A stretch of DNA of 64,000 nt. Origin: Tetraselmis striata (taxonomy: Eukaryota; Chlorophyta; Chlorodendrophyceae; Chlorodendrales; Chlorodendraceae). This document shows positions 1-10,334 of this stretch, one piece after another. Made by a program: the position numbers and the translations under genes. Within the stretch, counting starts at the first letter, position 1. The number at the start of each line of letters is the position of its first letter. The stretch lies in the NCBI GenBank assembly GCA_006384855.1, contig VCJN01002426.1, forward strand, positions 62,001 through 126,000, given 5' to 3'. A model generated the notes under the pieces. It worked only from the letters and a program-made list of their open reading frames with translations. It had not been told where the DNA came from and did not search any database.

Positions 1-909
1 GGCACAGAAGCGGCTGCCCCGCTGCATCTGAGCGTGGCATCTTTGTCCGTCCATGATCCCTCGCCGGCGGCAAGCTTTGCGTGCTACAAAGAGGCTACCC
101 GCAGGGCGAGTACGAGTACCGCCCGACTCAATCAATGAAGAGCATGCGCCGAAGATAGAGCCCCAGCCTAAACGGATTGAGCGCCCCGCCGCCCGCCCCC
201 CCCCCCCCACAACCCTTTGAGAGAGTCATATTAACAGCTAATTCGAGTAACCAAACTAAACATTCGATTTCGATGCCAAATCACGCGTCAATGAAAATCT
301 GGGCTGGGCAGAGACGATGGCGAGCTTTTGGTCATGGGCTGCCGGCTGTAACGCAGACACTGGCACCGTATAATTATTTGCATGCATGCCTGTATGTATG
401 CATGTATGTCGGGCTTTCGCCTGGCCGGGCTTTGGTGAGCACATCAGCAGTTCATTTCCCCAGCAGTGTTTTGAGCCTTTGGATGTCGATTCAGGTCATG
501 GCATGTGCATGAATGCGAATGGGCGGGAAGCAAGTAGCGGGGTGTTGCTTCTGAAAAAAACAAAGCCAGCAAGATGTAGCCCCGCGGTGTTGTTATGATG
601 GACATTCTCAAGTCTGCAAGCTGGGCTAGGATGGCTTGCGTGGCGGATGAAGCATGGAGCGACACGTGAGCCTGAATGTATTGTGCAAAGCCATGTGATG
701 CGCCTCTCCATCAGCGCATGGGTACGCTATAGGGCGCATTCAAGGCTTGCCAGCAGGGACGGCAGCTCCCCTGGCGGCAGCGGAGGCTCTCTGCGGTCCG
801 GCGCGTCCGGGTCCTCCTCCCAGGAGGGAGCCAAGCTGGGCCAGCACAGCATGCTTGCGTGGACGGCGGGAGGCGCAACGACGCCACCAGGCGGGTCGAA
901 CGAGGCGTG
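1..909 (+). repeat. Segmental duplication, copy A (left-truncated by window)
   Basis: This stretch matches 22916-23802 almost base for base apart from scattered substitutions and small indels. Shared landmarks are a C-rich tract near 190, a GCATGCATGC-rich stretch near 380, and the same C-terminal coding segment read on the minus strand. Similarity stops abruptly near 909, inside the coding sequence, where copy B continues with different codons. It is a partial gene duplication covering a 3' UTR and about 60 terminal codons. The direction of copying is not known. Confidence 0.9.
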
Positions 910-1112
910 ATCGACACCCTCGACAGCCACCGCCTTGCCGGCATCGACCATCTTGGGGCCGGTGGGTGAGCCGCTGCCACACACATCGAAGGGGTCGTCC
1001 GGGAGGGAGCCGCGGGAGAAGTGAGAGACGAGCCTCAACTTGAGGTGGTCATGTAGCAGCAGCGAGAGCGGTGGGTCAGTAAACGGTTTCGTACCGTTTT
1101 CCGGGGGCCGGG
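727..1112 (-). CDS. Terminal exon of a probable chimeric gene (unidentified)
   Basis: I do not recognise this protein. The open frame runs from a CAG splice acceptor just above 1112 to a stop at 727 (127 codons plus two bases). The first half looks coding (it includes LLLHDHLKLRLVSHF and SLPDDPFDVCGSGS) and has no counterpart in copy B. The last ~60 codons, starting at HASFDPPGG, are shared with the unidentified gene at 23612-24573. The junction at 909 therefore joins two unrelated coding segments in one frame. The stop differs from copy B, which reads four codons further. Upstream exons were not found. It may be a live chimera or a pseudogene. Confidence 0.4.
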
Positions 1113-1991
1113 CTGAGCACTATGCACGGTCCGAAACCGCGAGTTAGTGTTGCGCGGGCAGGAGGCCGGCACAAAACAGAGAGCGGTCTGATCTAGCGGA
1201 CGATTATGGAGTTATAAGATTCGACGGATATTGAGGTGACCCATGTTTTCGCCGCGGGCGTCACGCAAAGTGCCGTACTTCAGCATTTTAGTGCTCCAGT
1301 AGCGAGCAGTCCCTAGCTCCAAGACTGCCCGGCCAGCGGGCGTGCATTGCTCTGTGGCCGCCGCCAATGTCAAATTGACGTGGCGCGGAGGCCGCGGGCA
1401 GCCGGTGTCGACACCCGCATACCCTGGGTTAAGTGAGGGGATGGAAACCCTAAGAACACAGCTCTAAACATAATTAATATCAGAATACGTAGTCCTTAAT
1501 AATATCAGAATACATATATAGTATCATATAATTCATGTAATGATACTTACGCAACATACGGGGACGTACTGTATGGCGGATCATTGCTTTATAACATTGT
1601 CATGCAAGTAAGCTGAGGTCATCTTTGGTCGAGAAAAACGACGGTTCATCGGGCGCTAATCCTTTTACATATCTCGTTGCTCCATCGTTCTCATCGCTCG
1701 CAATGTACCTGTATGAGATACTAGCGATCATCGCATCGCTACAGGGTGTACACCAAATGATCGCGATCGTGCGCGGAAAAGCAGGTCGTCTGCATAAGGA
1801 TTACGCGCTGCAGCACATGCTCTACAGACTGCACCCCACCACCGTGTTGACGCTCAGAACGCTCGCAGACACAGCCATAGGCCGAGTGCCGAGGATACAA
1901 CGATATTGGTCGCACGACTACTCACACGACGCCTGCGAGGGCGCCCACCTTGCCCTCGCTTTGCCGTCGCGCACCAGGTAGTTGCTCTCGC
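1113..1991. other. Intergenic, no supported gene
   Basis: A mix of GC-rich sequence (1240-1440) and AT-rich sequence (1450-1620, with near-repeated AATATCAGAATAC at about 1480 and 1500). The short open frames lack family resemblance or splice partners. It serves at most as upstream sequence for the gene starting at 1992. Confidence 0.5.
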
Positions 1992-2639
1992 ATGGGAAAC
2001 ACGCGGCTGGCAGCTGCAGCGGCGCGGCTGGTGGCGTCTCACCCATCGGCCGGTGCTCGGTGCTGGGCGATAACCCCGTGCCTTGCCAGGCCTCCGCCAA
2101 GTGCGAGCGCCAGGTGTTTCGGCGCCCGTGCCGCGGCTGGCAAGCAGAGTGAGGGTGGCGCCACTGGCCGCCAGGGGGCAGCACCCGGGGAGGAGATTCC
2201 GGTGACGGTGCCCAAGCCGTACACGGTACCTGAGGGCTATGTGCCGCCAACCCCAGCTGAGTGCTGGCGCTACGTAAGCGGCGCCCCCCGATTTCGTGCA
2301 TCGTCGGAACGCACCACGCACGGGGGCTGACAACGCCCAGTCCAAACCTGACAATAGCGAGCAGAACATCGGCGGCACTTGGACGTAATTCTCTGAAGGG
2401 ACCGAGATGCATGCTACAGTCGGCAGAATCCGGGCTGCGTATTGGACTGTGAGATGTGCGTCTGACTATGATGTCCTTGTTCGCATGACATCGTGACGCA
2501 GGCAATGAAGCACCATCCCTACGCGCGCAGTGCATCCGCTGGCGCGCTGCTGTTTGGCCTCCTTGCCTGGGGGGCCAACTCTGTCTTCAAGGAGGGGTCG
2601 CCCAGCACAGAACCCACTGGCACGGAGTCGCCAGATTAA
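1992..2639 (+). CDS. Small, probably mitochondrial single-pass membrane protein
   Basis: Two exons, 1992-2273 and 2502-2639, join in phase 0 (donor GTAAGC, acceptor GACGCAG) to give 139 residues. The N-terminus (about residues 1-50) is rich in Ala, Arg and Ser with almost no acidic residues, as in mitochondrial presequences. A Pro-rich segment (PKPYTVPEGYVPPTP) follows, then KHHPYARSASAG, one hydrophobic helix (ALLFGLLAWGANSVF) and a polar tail. This layout resembles small accessory subunits of algal respiratory complexes, but I cannot name the family. The start is the first Met after in-frame non-coding-like sequence, with no upstream exon seen. The sense that it is a real gene rests on the clean splice and the amphipathic-presequence-plus-helix design. 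Confidence 0.6.
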
Positions 2640-2736
2640 TTAGCGGGCCAACCATGAGGTCACCCCAATGCACAACGCGCAAGCTTGGTGAGAGACACAT
2701 GGTGGCATAACAGGTCATGTCTGAGTACATGCACAC

Positions 2737-2975
2737 CTAGAGCGGACCAGCCCAATGTTTCCTTGGCGCCCAAGTCACCTGGGAACATGCTCCTCATAAT
2801 GCCGCCCAGGACGCCCCCAACACTACCGGTAGCGCTGGGCAGCTGCACCCCGAGAGGTAAACCACTCGCATACATGCAGTCGCATGCCCGCAGCAGGTCG
2901 CAGCTATGCACCGGTTGGTATCTCGCTGTGGGCATCTGCTCCCGGGGCGGCGATTCTTCTCAAAGCCTGCAAGGA
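2737..2975 (-). pseudogene. Decayed copy of the GET4 last exon
   Basis: The region aligns along its whole length with the GET4 terminal exon and the edge of the preceding intron (8131-8375). Matching landmarks are the GGCGCCCAAGTC block at the 3' end, the GCCGCCCAGxxxGCCC block, GAGCATCTGCTCC-like sequence and GCCTGCAAGGAGACA at the intron border. Substitutions are numerous and the frame reads only part of the GET4 C-terminus (YxSGLPLGVQLPSA, then GGIMRSMFPGDLGA). No other GET4 exon lies nearby, so this is an isolated single-exon duplicate that keeps intron sequence (DNA-mediated, not a retrocopy). Confidence 0.75.
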
Positions 2976-3323
2976 GACATGCACACACACGCTGGAAAGC
3001 TCTGAAAGGCCCTGCCCACACTGGCATGACACAATGCGAGTGCAAAATCCCCTGTTTTGGGCAACAGCATCAGCGACGTTACATCATATAGTCAAGCTTC
3101 TCAATCACAGAAGCCAGTCTGGCCCACCAGTAAATTAGGATGGAAGTTTGGCAATTACGAATAGAACAGAAAAGAATAGAAATTCCTTGCTACTTCGGGT
3201 TTTCTTGAAAGACAACTGAATGATTTGTCTTAGGTTCAGAGGGTATCCGTAGAACATGCTGGACGAGTCGTCATTGCTCAAATGATACGCAACACAGCAA
3301 TGCGCAAATACGTCTTTGTGCTC

Positions 3324-3461
3324 ATAATTGCGGTGTCGTGTCACAACGGGTGCCGGAGCGACTATAAGAATAGTTCTTATAACAACCTGCCCTGCCCTAC
3401 ATGGCTCAAACATAGAGGAATCAATCACGGAATCATATGACGGAGCTATGAACTATGAACA
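3324..3461 (+). repeat. Direct repeat unit 1 (about 135 bp)
   Basis: Begins with ATAATTGCGGTGTC and contains CGGGTGCCGG, CGACTATAAG, TTCTTATAACAACC and CATGGCTCAAACATAGA. A diverged second copy lies at 3813-3943 in the same orientation, and a short related fragment lies near 63466. Small dispersed repeat of unknown nature. Confidence 0.7.
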
Positions 3462-3812
3462 GTAATACAATAGTAGTAGGTGGTGCTGGTCGAGCAGATA
3501 GTGCGCGCATGGTCAGCTGGTGACGCCCGAAAGAGCAAGGTCGGCCTGGACTGACGTAGCATGTGGCAGGCGCTGCTGCCGCAGCTGTGCGCGGAGGACG
3601 CGTTGCACAAGGGTGAGGCCGGGTACAAGCAGTGGCCGGAGCTGCAATGAGCATGAACCAACAAGAGGCTCATGCGGGTGCGCGCGTCGGCGTAAGACGT
3701 TCTTGTGTCCTCCCACTTTTACTTGAGCAGGAGTAGCTTATGGGGCGGGGAGCCCTTACTACGGAGGTGCTGCTTCAGCAAATGGTCATGCGCTTCTCCA
3801 CGCTGAGTGGAA

Positions 3813-3943
3813 CGTAATTGCGGTGTCATATCACTACGGGTGCCGGCGCGACTATAAGTATAATTCTTATAACAACCCGACCTGCCCTGCATGGCTCAAA
3901 CATAGACAAAGCAATACCGGAATCATAACAGAGCTAAGAACAG
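3813..3943 (+). repeat. Direct repeat unit 2 (about 130 bp)
   Basis: Second, diverged copy of the unit at 3324-3461, about 490 bp downstream in the same orientation. The ~350 bp between the two copies holds no supported gene, and 3944-4279 also has none. Confidence 0.7.
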
Positions 3944-4279
3944 TTTGCCGGAACGGTCTTTCTGAAAGCAAAATGTTGTTGTAGTCACGCCCGCACCTGC
4001 AACAGTTGTGATTCGGTCGAGCAGGATCATTTGTGGAATTATATTAGCGGAGGCGTGATGATGTGTATGTGTGCATGAGCTTTGTTGGAGGCCACAGGAA
4101 TATTTGCAGACCGAGGCGTTGCCGCTGTTTTAAACCATGCAAGGTCTGGATGAGTGGGGGCGCAGTGTTGACAAGGAGAGCCTCATGTGGCACATGTGGC
4201 GCCCTCTAAATGACCAACGGTGAGGTTCGCACATTTGAAATCCGGCGCCAATATCTACCATCAGCGCCATGCTGATTGT

Positions 4280-4284
4280 TTACA
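4280..4284 (-). terminator. TGTAA poly(A) signal of the fibrillin gene
   Basis: On the minus strand TGTAA lies about 67 bases past the fibrillin stop codon. TGTAA is the usual green-algal polyadenylation signal. No other feature was used for the call. Confidence 0.5.
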
Positions 4285-4350
4285 TTGAAACCATGCTTGA
4301 TGCGTGCGCTATTGAAAGCAGAGCTGCGCCTGTGCTACACCCCGCGCGAT

Positions 4351-5491
4351 TCATTCGCGGCTTGCGGCTGGGCTGCTGGCTTTGTTTCGGCGCAGGATGT
4401 CCGCACACCCTGTCTCGTCCCTTGCAATCATCAGGTCGCCATCCAGGTATGTGATGAACATGGCGCGCTCATACTGCAGCTCCTTCGGCTGCGTCGTGCA
4501 ACACAAGAGCGCACATTAAATGAGACGCTCCAGAGCACCGGAGCAGATGGGGCATGTAACGGAGGCGCAGCAGGGGGAAGGGGCGGCCCACTCACCAGGT
4601 CAGTGGAATTGGTGTAAATCCGGACCGACTTGTTCGTCTCCCTGAGGCGGACGCCGGACTCAGATACCAGTTCGCAATTAATTTGGGCAACGAACTTTCG
4701 GCCCAGCAGCTCCACGTTGACGGTCGCTGTGCTGGTGAACCCCATCGCACTTGAAACGCCATCGCGGGACGGGACGATCTTCATCCGGAGGCCCTTCGTC
4801 TTCACCAACTCATCAGGCAACATGCCGGCAACCTATACCAGGCAAATTCTGAAGCTCAGCTCTATTCCCCAATACAAGTCCGCGCCGGAAGATTGAGCTC
4901 TCCACCCAAGCCCGTCTGCGTTCTATCATCCAAAATCCATCTATCATCATCATTCCTCCAATATACATTTGCCGGCTCTGTTACTTGGGCCACGGGCTAC
5001 ACGACACCCTGGGGGGAAGGGGCGCAGCGCACCGACAGGCCAAGCGTGCCAGGAGTGAAACCTCCTGCGTACATAGCCAGGGCGATAGGCCTCGTCGGCG
5101 AAGGCACAGGTCCGGGTGCCACGCCCCCGCTGTACGCAAACCTCCACTGCCCCGCCAGCAGCGGCGACCGTGCAGGTTCGGGAGTCGGATTCTCAGCCTC
5201 CAGGTCGAGAACGAGCTCAGCCAGTGCCGTTCTCGACTGCTTGCCGTCCACTTCGGCTAACAGGGCAGCTTTAGCATCGCCAGTGGCAGCAGCGACGCGC
5301 ACGGCGCGGCCCCTGGCGTGGGACGACCGGAGTCGGCGAGGCTCCGCGGAGACCCCTAGCCTGCCGCCGGCGATGCCGCGACGTAGCCTTGAGAGCTCCA
5401 TCCCCGGACGACACACACCTCTGAGTGATGGAGGCACCTGGGAACTCACACTCGGGTGCACCAAGCGGGATGAAAGGCACTGAGCGCTCAT
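4351..5491 (-). CDS. Plastid lipid-associated protein (PAP/fibrillin family)
   Basis: Fibrillins coat plastoglobules and thylakoid-associated lipid droplets in chloroplasts and affect lipid and plastoquinone metabolism. Three exons (5491-5033, 4832-4596, 4488-4351) join in phase 0 to give 277 residues. Residues 1-70 are Arg/Ser/Ala-rich, as in a chloroplast transit peptide. The PAP_fibrillin core follows: AALLAEVDGKQSR (start of domain), PLLAGQWRFAYSGG (the conserved LxGxWxLxY-type motif), then a beta-barrel-like segment (TATVNVELLGRKFVAQINCE, about residue 180) and the C-terminal ITYLDGDLMIARDETG motif (YLDxDLxIxRxxxG in the family). The start Met at 5491 is chosen because the frame opens there; an internal Met 30 codons later is possible. 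The specific fibrillin subfamily is not resolved. Confidence 0.88.
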
Positions 5492-6765
5492 CCTGCAGTA
5501 GAAAGTGGCTACCGGTACTTTGCTTCGTTCGGCTGCTCTTGCGCTATCGTCGCAGCTATGTCGAGCGCACGGCTCGGGCGGTGCCGCAGGTGGTTGTTCC
5601 GCGAAGCACGCGAAGCCCTCTGTTGGATCCCTATTCGGAATGCGGAACCAGGTAACTGGCTGATCAAGAAGGGAAATTCGCGGAGAGCTGACCAGACGAG
5701 CTGTGCAGCCTTCGCCAACTTGTCGCAGGATGGAATCGCGCGCCCCTCGCGTGATGACGACAGCAGGACAATTGGGTCAGCAGCAGCGTGGCGGGCTGAG
5801 AAACGCAAACGAGTGATGCCTGTAGATAGCGACCGACCGCTTGTTTGTTTTTCCAGCTAATAAAACTACTATGTTGCACTAGCGAATATTACTTCGCTAC
5901 CTTCGTTATATCCATGGATAATGAAGAGACATGTAATAGATCCTGATCGAGCAATTAAAAAGTCGATGTCGTTATATGTATAGCCACAATATAGCGCCTA
6001 TATAGCGACGACGATGAACTTCCTGAATGTAATTATATAAAAAATAAAAAATATATAACATTTTTCGCGCGCGAGCAGCGCCGTCAGCAATAATACTACG
6101 CGCGCGCGCCGCGGCGGGGGCCGTATAATACACCCCTCCACAGAAGTATGGGCTTTACGAATTCAATCGACACACCCATAAATGGTTACGTTGAGGCTGT
6201 GCGCGGATGCGTGCATGTTGCAAGTAAGACTTGTACGCCTGCTTGGCTTGCGTAAAAAATCTGTCATATTGCGCGTTAGGTCCGATAGTGCCAAGCTGTT
6301 GACGTTACCATCAACGATGATTTCATTTATGCCAATGAAAGCGTGCGTGTGGCGATAGATAGAGCTGCAAAACTAGAACGCGTGCGCCATCCATGCCCAT
6401 ACGTCGTATAGCCATTGGCCACACTTGGCGCCGAATTTATCCCACGTCCCCCTACTTTATATGTGAACTATCGGCAGTGCATGTAGAGCATTACAATTAG
6501 GTCATTCAGGGTAAGTAGCAAACCCTATCTATCGGTTCATTTTGTTGGTATGGGGGCAAATGAATGGCAACAATTCTGATGCTGTAATCGCTGCATTATA
6601 TATGCTCAAGCACGAGAGCGTTCTCTCGGCCGTCTTATTGCTGTAGGGCGAATAAGCCTTTCTATAGTAGTGCATGTCTATATGCGCCCATAGCGCGTTT
6701 TAACGAACCGTGTGGCGCGATAATGACGACGTGGCCTTGATTGACTCGATGATGGTGGGAATAAC

Positions 6766-6820
6766 GTCTCGCTGCAAGGGTTTCACTGGTGCCAGTCCTG
6801 TCCCGGGGGCGAAAAAAACG
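6766..6820 (-). repeat. Fragment of dispersed repeat R1
   Basis: Contains the R1 block GCTGCAAGGGTTTCACTGG, then GCCAGTCCTGTCCCGGGGGC. It matches 38485-38530 directly and 10615-10680 in reverse complement. Confidence 0.7.
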
Positions 6821-7971
6821 TTGTGAAAAGGGGATATACAAAGCGTGATGCCCACACCCAATGCTAAAGGGCGGGGCATGCTTTAATTAATAAATTGTGT
6901 GGTTCGCATGCAGCGGTGCAGGTACATCCGAAACACTGCCCTCATCACCGGGTATTGGGCATCGAGACGTATGCGCCGAAAGGTTCCACGTCCATGATGT
7001 GGCCGATTGTTGCATCGTGCGTATTTTCGGAATTTTCTGGGCAATCCCTGAGCCGCTAAAATTTTCCCACTGTTTGATTTTTAACGGTTGCTCAACAAGG
7101 CAACTTACAACGCAGTCGCGATGGTATGATTGATCAATAATCAGCGGCACAAACTCATCGTGGAAGCCGTCCAACGCCCGTCATGCCCCCACCCCCCCAC
7201 CTGAAAGGCTAAAACCACCCTAGCCCCTTCGCGAACGTGTTTCCTCACTCATCCATGGCCATGCCACCATCCAATGGTCTGTGTATGCGCAGCGGCGCGT
7301 CATGAGCACCAACCCATGTGTTGAGGGCGGGTTTCCGTACTTGAAACGCCCAATCTGGTGCCATGACGGCTTGCATGGGACGGTTTGCAGGGGACAGCTG
7401 TTAGAATATTAGGGCTTTATTAAACCCCGTTATGATGACGACTACGGATAAACGTGCAACATTCCAGCAGGGAGTCAGGTCACGAACCCTAGACTACGTT
7501 GCCCCTACTTTTTCGCAATAAACTCGTACTCGGCGAAAAAGCTGGGGCCTAAGACTTATATGGAGGGATTTATATTCGTATCGGACGAGCGCAGTGTAGG
7601 ACATCAGCAGCAAGCAGTGTAATCAGCGTGCTGCATGTCGAAATACCGTCAGCCGCATCAGCTGCTTGTACGAGCACATTACCATGAGCGAAATTTGATG
7701 GTGGTCGCTAGTACCGGTAGTACCAGGGGTAAGTTATCCCTGGTAGTACAAGGATTTTATTTTTCGTGGTGTATAAATAAGGATTAATTGAATCTTCTCC
7801 AGTATGCATCGACCAGGTATCGTCGTCGTCGTCTGCTAAGTTATACGTCTGCTGATGAGTACCATAGTCGGAGGGCAGCTGAAAGGGTGTATGTCCTGAA
7901 CCCCTGGAATGTTTCTCATTCATGTTCAGCGGTTACAACCATGCCAGGTTCCAGTCAAGCCAGTGTGTATG

Positions 7972-7983
<12 letters not shown>

Positions 7984-8041
<58 letters not shown>
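7984..8041 (+). repeat. (CA)n microsatellite with TA-rich flanks
   Basis: A near-perfect (AC) dinucleotide run of almost 60 bases, flanked on both sides by short TATATA runs. The long Thr-His frame that crosses it is an artefact of the repeat. It lies in the 3' flank of GET4. Confidence 0.97.
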
Positions 8042-8044
<3 letters not shown>

Positions 8045-8148
8045 TATATGTATATATATATATATATATTTCTTGCAGCTCCCTGGGTGCAGCATGCATG
8101 CGCGTGGAGGGGCATGAGCGAGCGGGCTGGAGCGGGCCAGCCCATTGC

Positions 8149-10334
8149 TTACATGGCGCCCAAGTCGCCCGAGAACATGCTCCGCATCATGCCGCCCAGC
8201 ATGCCCTCCAAGCCCCCGGCGGCCCTGGGCGGCCGCACCCCAAGGTAGATCTGCTCGATGCGCGTGATGAGGCTCGCCAGCAGCGGGTCGCGGCTCAGCA
8301 CGGCTCTGTACTTCTCCGTGAGCATCTGCTCCAGGGGCAGCGACTTCCTCTTCAAGGCCTGCAAGGAGACAAACATGGACGCATGTGACAGTCCCATTTC
8401 CAATCGGCACAATAACAATTCCATCCACTGTTTGGCATAGATTGATTCACATCATTTTTGTCATGTCAGGGTAGGTAGAATGCACATGACAGGTAGGGCA
8501 GTGTCCATCTCCATGAGCAATGCGTGTAAGCAATAATGTTTCTAGGGATTAAAACCCAGCAAGCAGCTCTGACCCCAAGCTTGGTTGTTGGGTTGGGCGG
8601 TCACGACACGGTGGGGCACTTGCCTGGATGAAGAAGCTGGTGAAGTGCATGAGCGGGGTGTCGGGCAGGGGGAGGCCCCCCCTGATCATGCCCATCGCGA
8701 TCAGCAGGTCCTCGCAGCCCCGCAGCTGGCGCTCCGTGCTCTCCCCCGTGGCGACCGCCAGGGTCTGCAGGCAGGCCCGGCAGATGAAGAGGTCCTCCTC
8801 CTCCGGGCGCCCCTCCTCCATGCAGGCGCAGAGCGCACTGGCGAACGACTCCCTGCGCCGGCACACACGGCGCACGTGCGGGCGAGGTGAGGTGCCCGGG
8901 TGAGCCCTTTTGGTAACTTTTTGCCAGCGAAAAGGACAGGTTCTGCAATTTGCGTCACGGCTACAAGGAACATTCAGAAAACTGTCAGCGGCGATGAGAA
9001 AGGGTGCTCGAGAGAGCTGCGCCAGAGGCGCATGCATGCCATATCGCGGAGGGGGCAGACAGGGCAAGGGGGGTTGGGTGTGGAGGGGCGCGCACTTGTT
9101 GTCGGCGCGGATAAAGTGCGTGGTGGCCCAGCCGAAGCCGCGCACGCCCATGCAGCTCCAAATGTACTCCGCGGCCTTGCCGTGCAGCACGGGCGCTTGG
9201 CCGGGCGACCCGCACCTGGGGCATCGGGAGGGAGCGCGGGTCAGCGAGCCAAGATACACCACAACGCATGCACGTGTGCGCCATTCCGGTGCACGAGTAT
9301 TTCAAAACAGACCCACATGCGCACAATTGCAGCGCCCAAGAGGGTCTCACTGGGGGTTTTAGGGTTTTGTTAGGGTTGATGTATGCGCTGGTGGGAAGAG
9401 CGCAAATTGTAGGTTCTGGATATGGCTGGAGGAGGTCGGTCCGTTTGGGTCCCTTTACCGATGAGGTGTCCTGTCCATTGGGTCGCTGCATCACGGCATC
9501 TAGTTGCTGTGTAGACAGTCAGCATGACGCACCTGCCCAGCCACTTCACGCCGTTCATGAGGAAGCTCACGCACTCCTGCACCGGCCAGCGGTCATCCGC
9601 GCCGGCCTGCTGGCCCGCGCCCGAGCTGGGCTCGGGGAAGGCGCAGAAGACGGACAGCAGGCGGTCGAAGTTCTCCGGGGTGCAGGGGGCCGCGTCCGCG
9701 ATGTAAGTCTGTAAGCGCGTGCGGGCAGGCCGCGTGAGCTGCCTCTGCGCCGGACGTGCCCGCTGCCCCGCGTCGCCCCCGGCACGCACCGCTCCCCGCG
9801 GGATGCCTCACCTCCACCAGAGTCTTGGCCATCTCAATCCCGCAGGTGAGCTGCCCCTTGCTGAGCTGCAGACGCGCTCCCTCCTGGACGCCGCAGGCGG
9901 CCACAGCTAATAAGATCCGTGCATGTGGGTTCCCCACAGGTGAAGGGTGCACCAGCCCAATCGATGCTGGGCGAGCCCTGCGCAATGCGCAGCGCAGCGC
10001 GTGGCCAATCTCCTGAGTGTCAGCGCCGCACCTCTGCCAGCCGGTACGAGGCGTCGTAGGCCTTCCTGTTGCGGTGCCGGGCATGCACCGTCTTCAGCAT
10101 CTGCTGCGCCTCATAGTACGCCCCCGATGCTATGCTCGCCTGCAGCTTGGCCAGTGTCTGTGCGCGGCAGACCGGAGACGAGTCCCTCATCCTCTGAGCC
10201 TGGCCAAGAAACCCCGCCAAACGCAGCTCCACGATGGCAAAGGAGCACTGAGCCGGGAGGATCGCCCCAGCAGCTATCGGGCCAGGCAATGCAGATTCGC
10301 GCCACACCTTGTCCAGGGAGGACGAGGTGGCCAT
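8149..10334 (-). CDS. GET4: GET4/TRC35 homologue (tail-anchored protein targeting factor)
   Basis: GET4 is a cytosolic alpha-solenoid protein that, with GET5, links SGT2 to the GET3 ATPase to hand tail-anchored proteins to the ER. Seven exons (10334-10308, 10157-10032, 9883-9812, 9708-9533, 9215-9096, 8852-8624, 8358-8149) keep phase throughout and give about 319 residues, close to the ~327 of the human protein. Family signatures include KLQASIASGAYYEAQQM (TPR-like helix 1), GQLTCGIEMAKTLVE, CTPENFDRLLSVFCAF, PLMHFTSFFIQ and the C-terminal SRDPLLASLITRIEQIYLGV. The Met is the first codon of a 9-residue exon followed by a GTGTGG donor. Intron 6 has a GC donor (CAG|GCAAGT). A Gly/Met-rich tail ends the protein. 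The last exon has a decayed duplicate at 2737-2975. It is transcribed divergently from the R3HDM4-like gene. Confidence 0.93.

Larger units (their letters stand above)
5492..8148. other. Long intergenic stretch without a gene
   Basis: About 2.6 kb with AT-rich patches (5880-6080), a GC-only patch (6090-6120), a fragment of dispersed repeat R1 (6766-6820) and a CA microsatellite (7984-8041). The open frames are short and resemble no family. The frame around 6890-7170 (minus) reads somewhat protein-like but has no recognisable domain. Confidence 0.5.

Noticed and set aside
1918-2535. 205-residue minus-strand frame opposite the small mitochondrial-type gene
   Set aside because: Antisense open frame in GC-rich sequence. 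The plus-strand reading has presequence, splice and helix; this one has no structure.
6887-7174. Possible transposase fragment on the minus strand
   Set aside because: A few protein-like stretches (DGFHDEFVPLIIDQ) but no catalytic motif, no terminal repeats and no second fragment.
7788-8428. Long Thr-His and Cys-Val-rich frames across the CA repeat
   Set aside because: They are produced by the dinucleotide run and lack any non-repetitive coding segment.
8549-9262. 237-residue minus-strand frame
   Set aside because: It reads through a GET4 intron. The true exons inside it (8624-8852, 9096-9215) have clear splice sites and family signatures.
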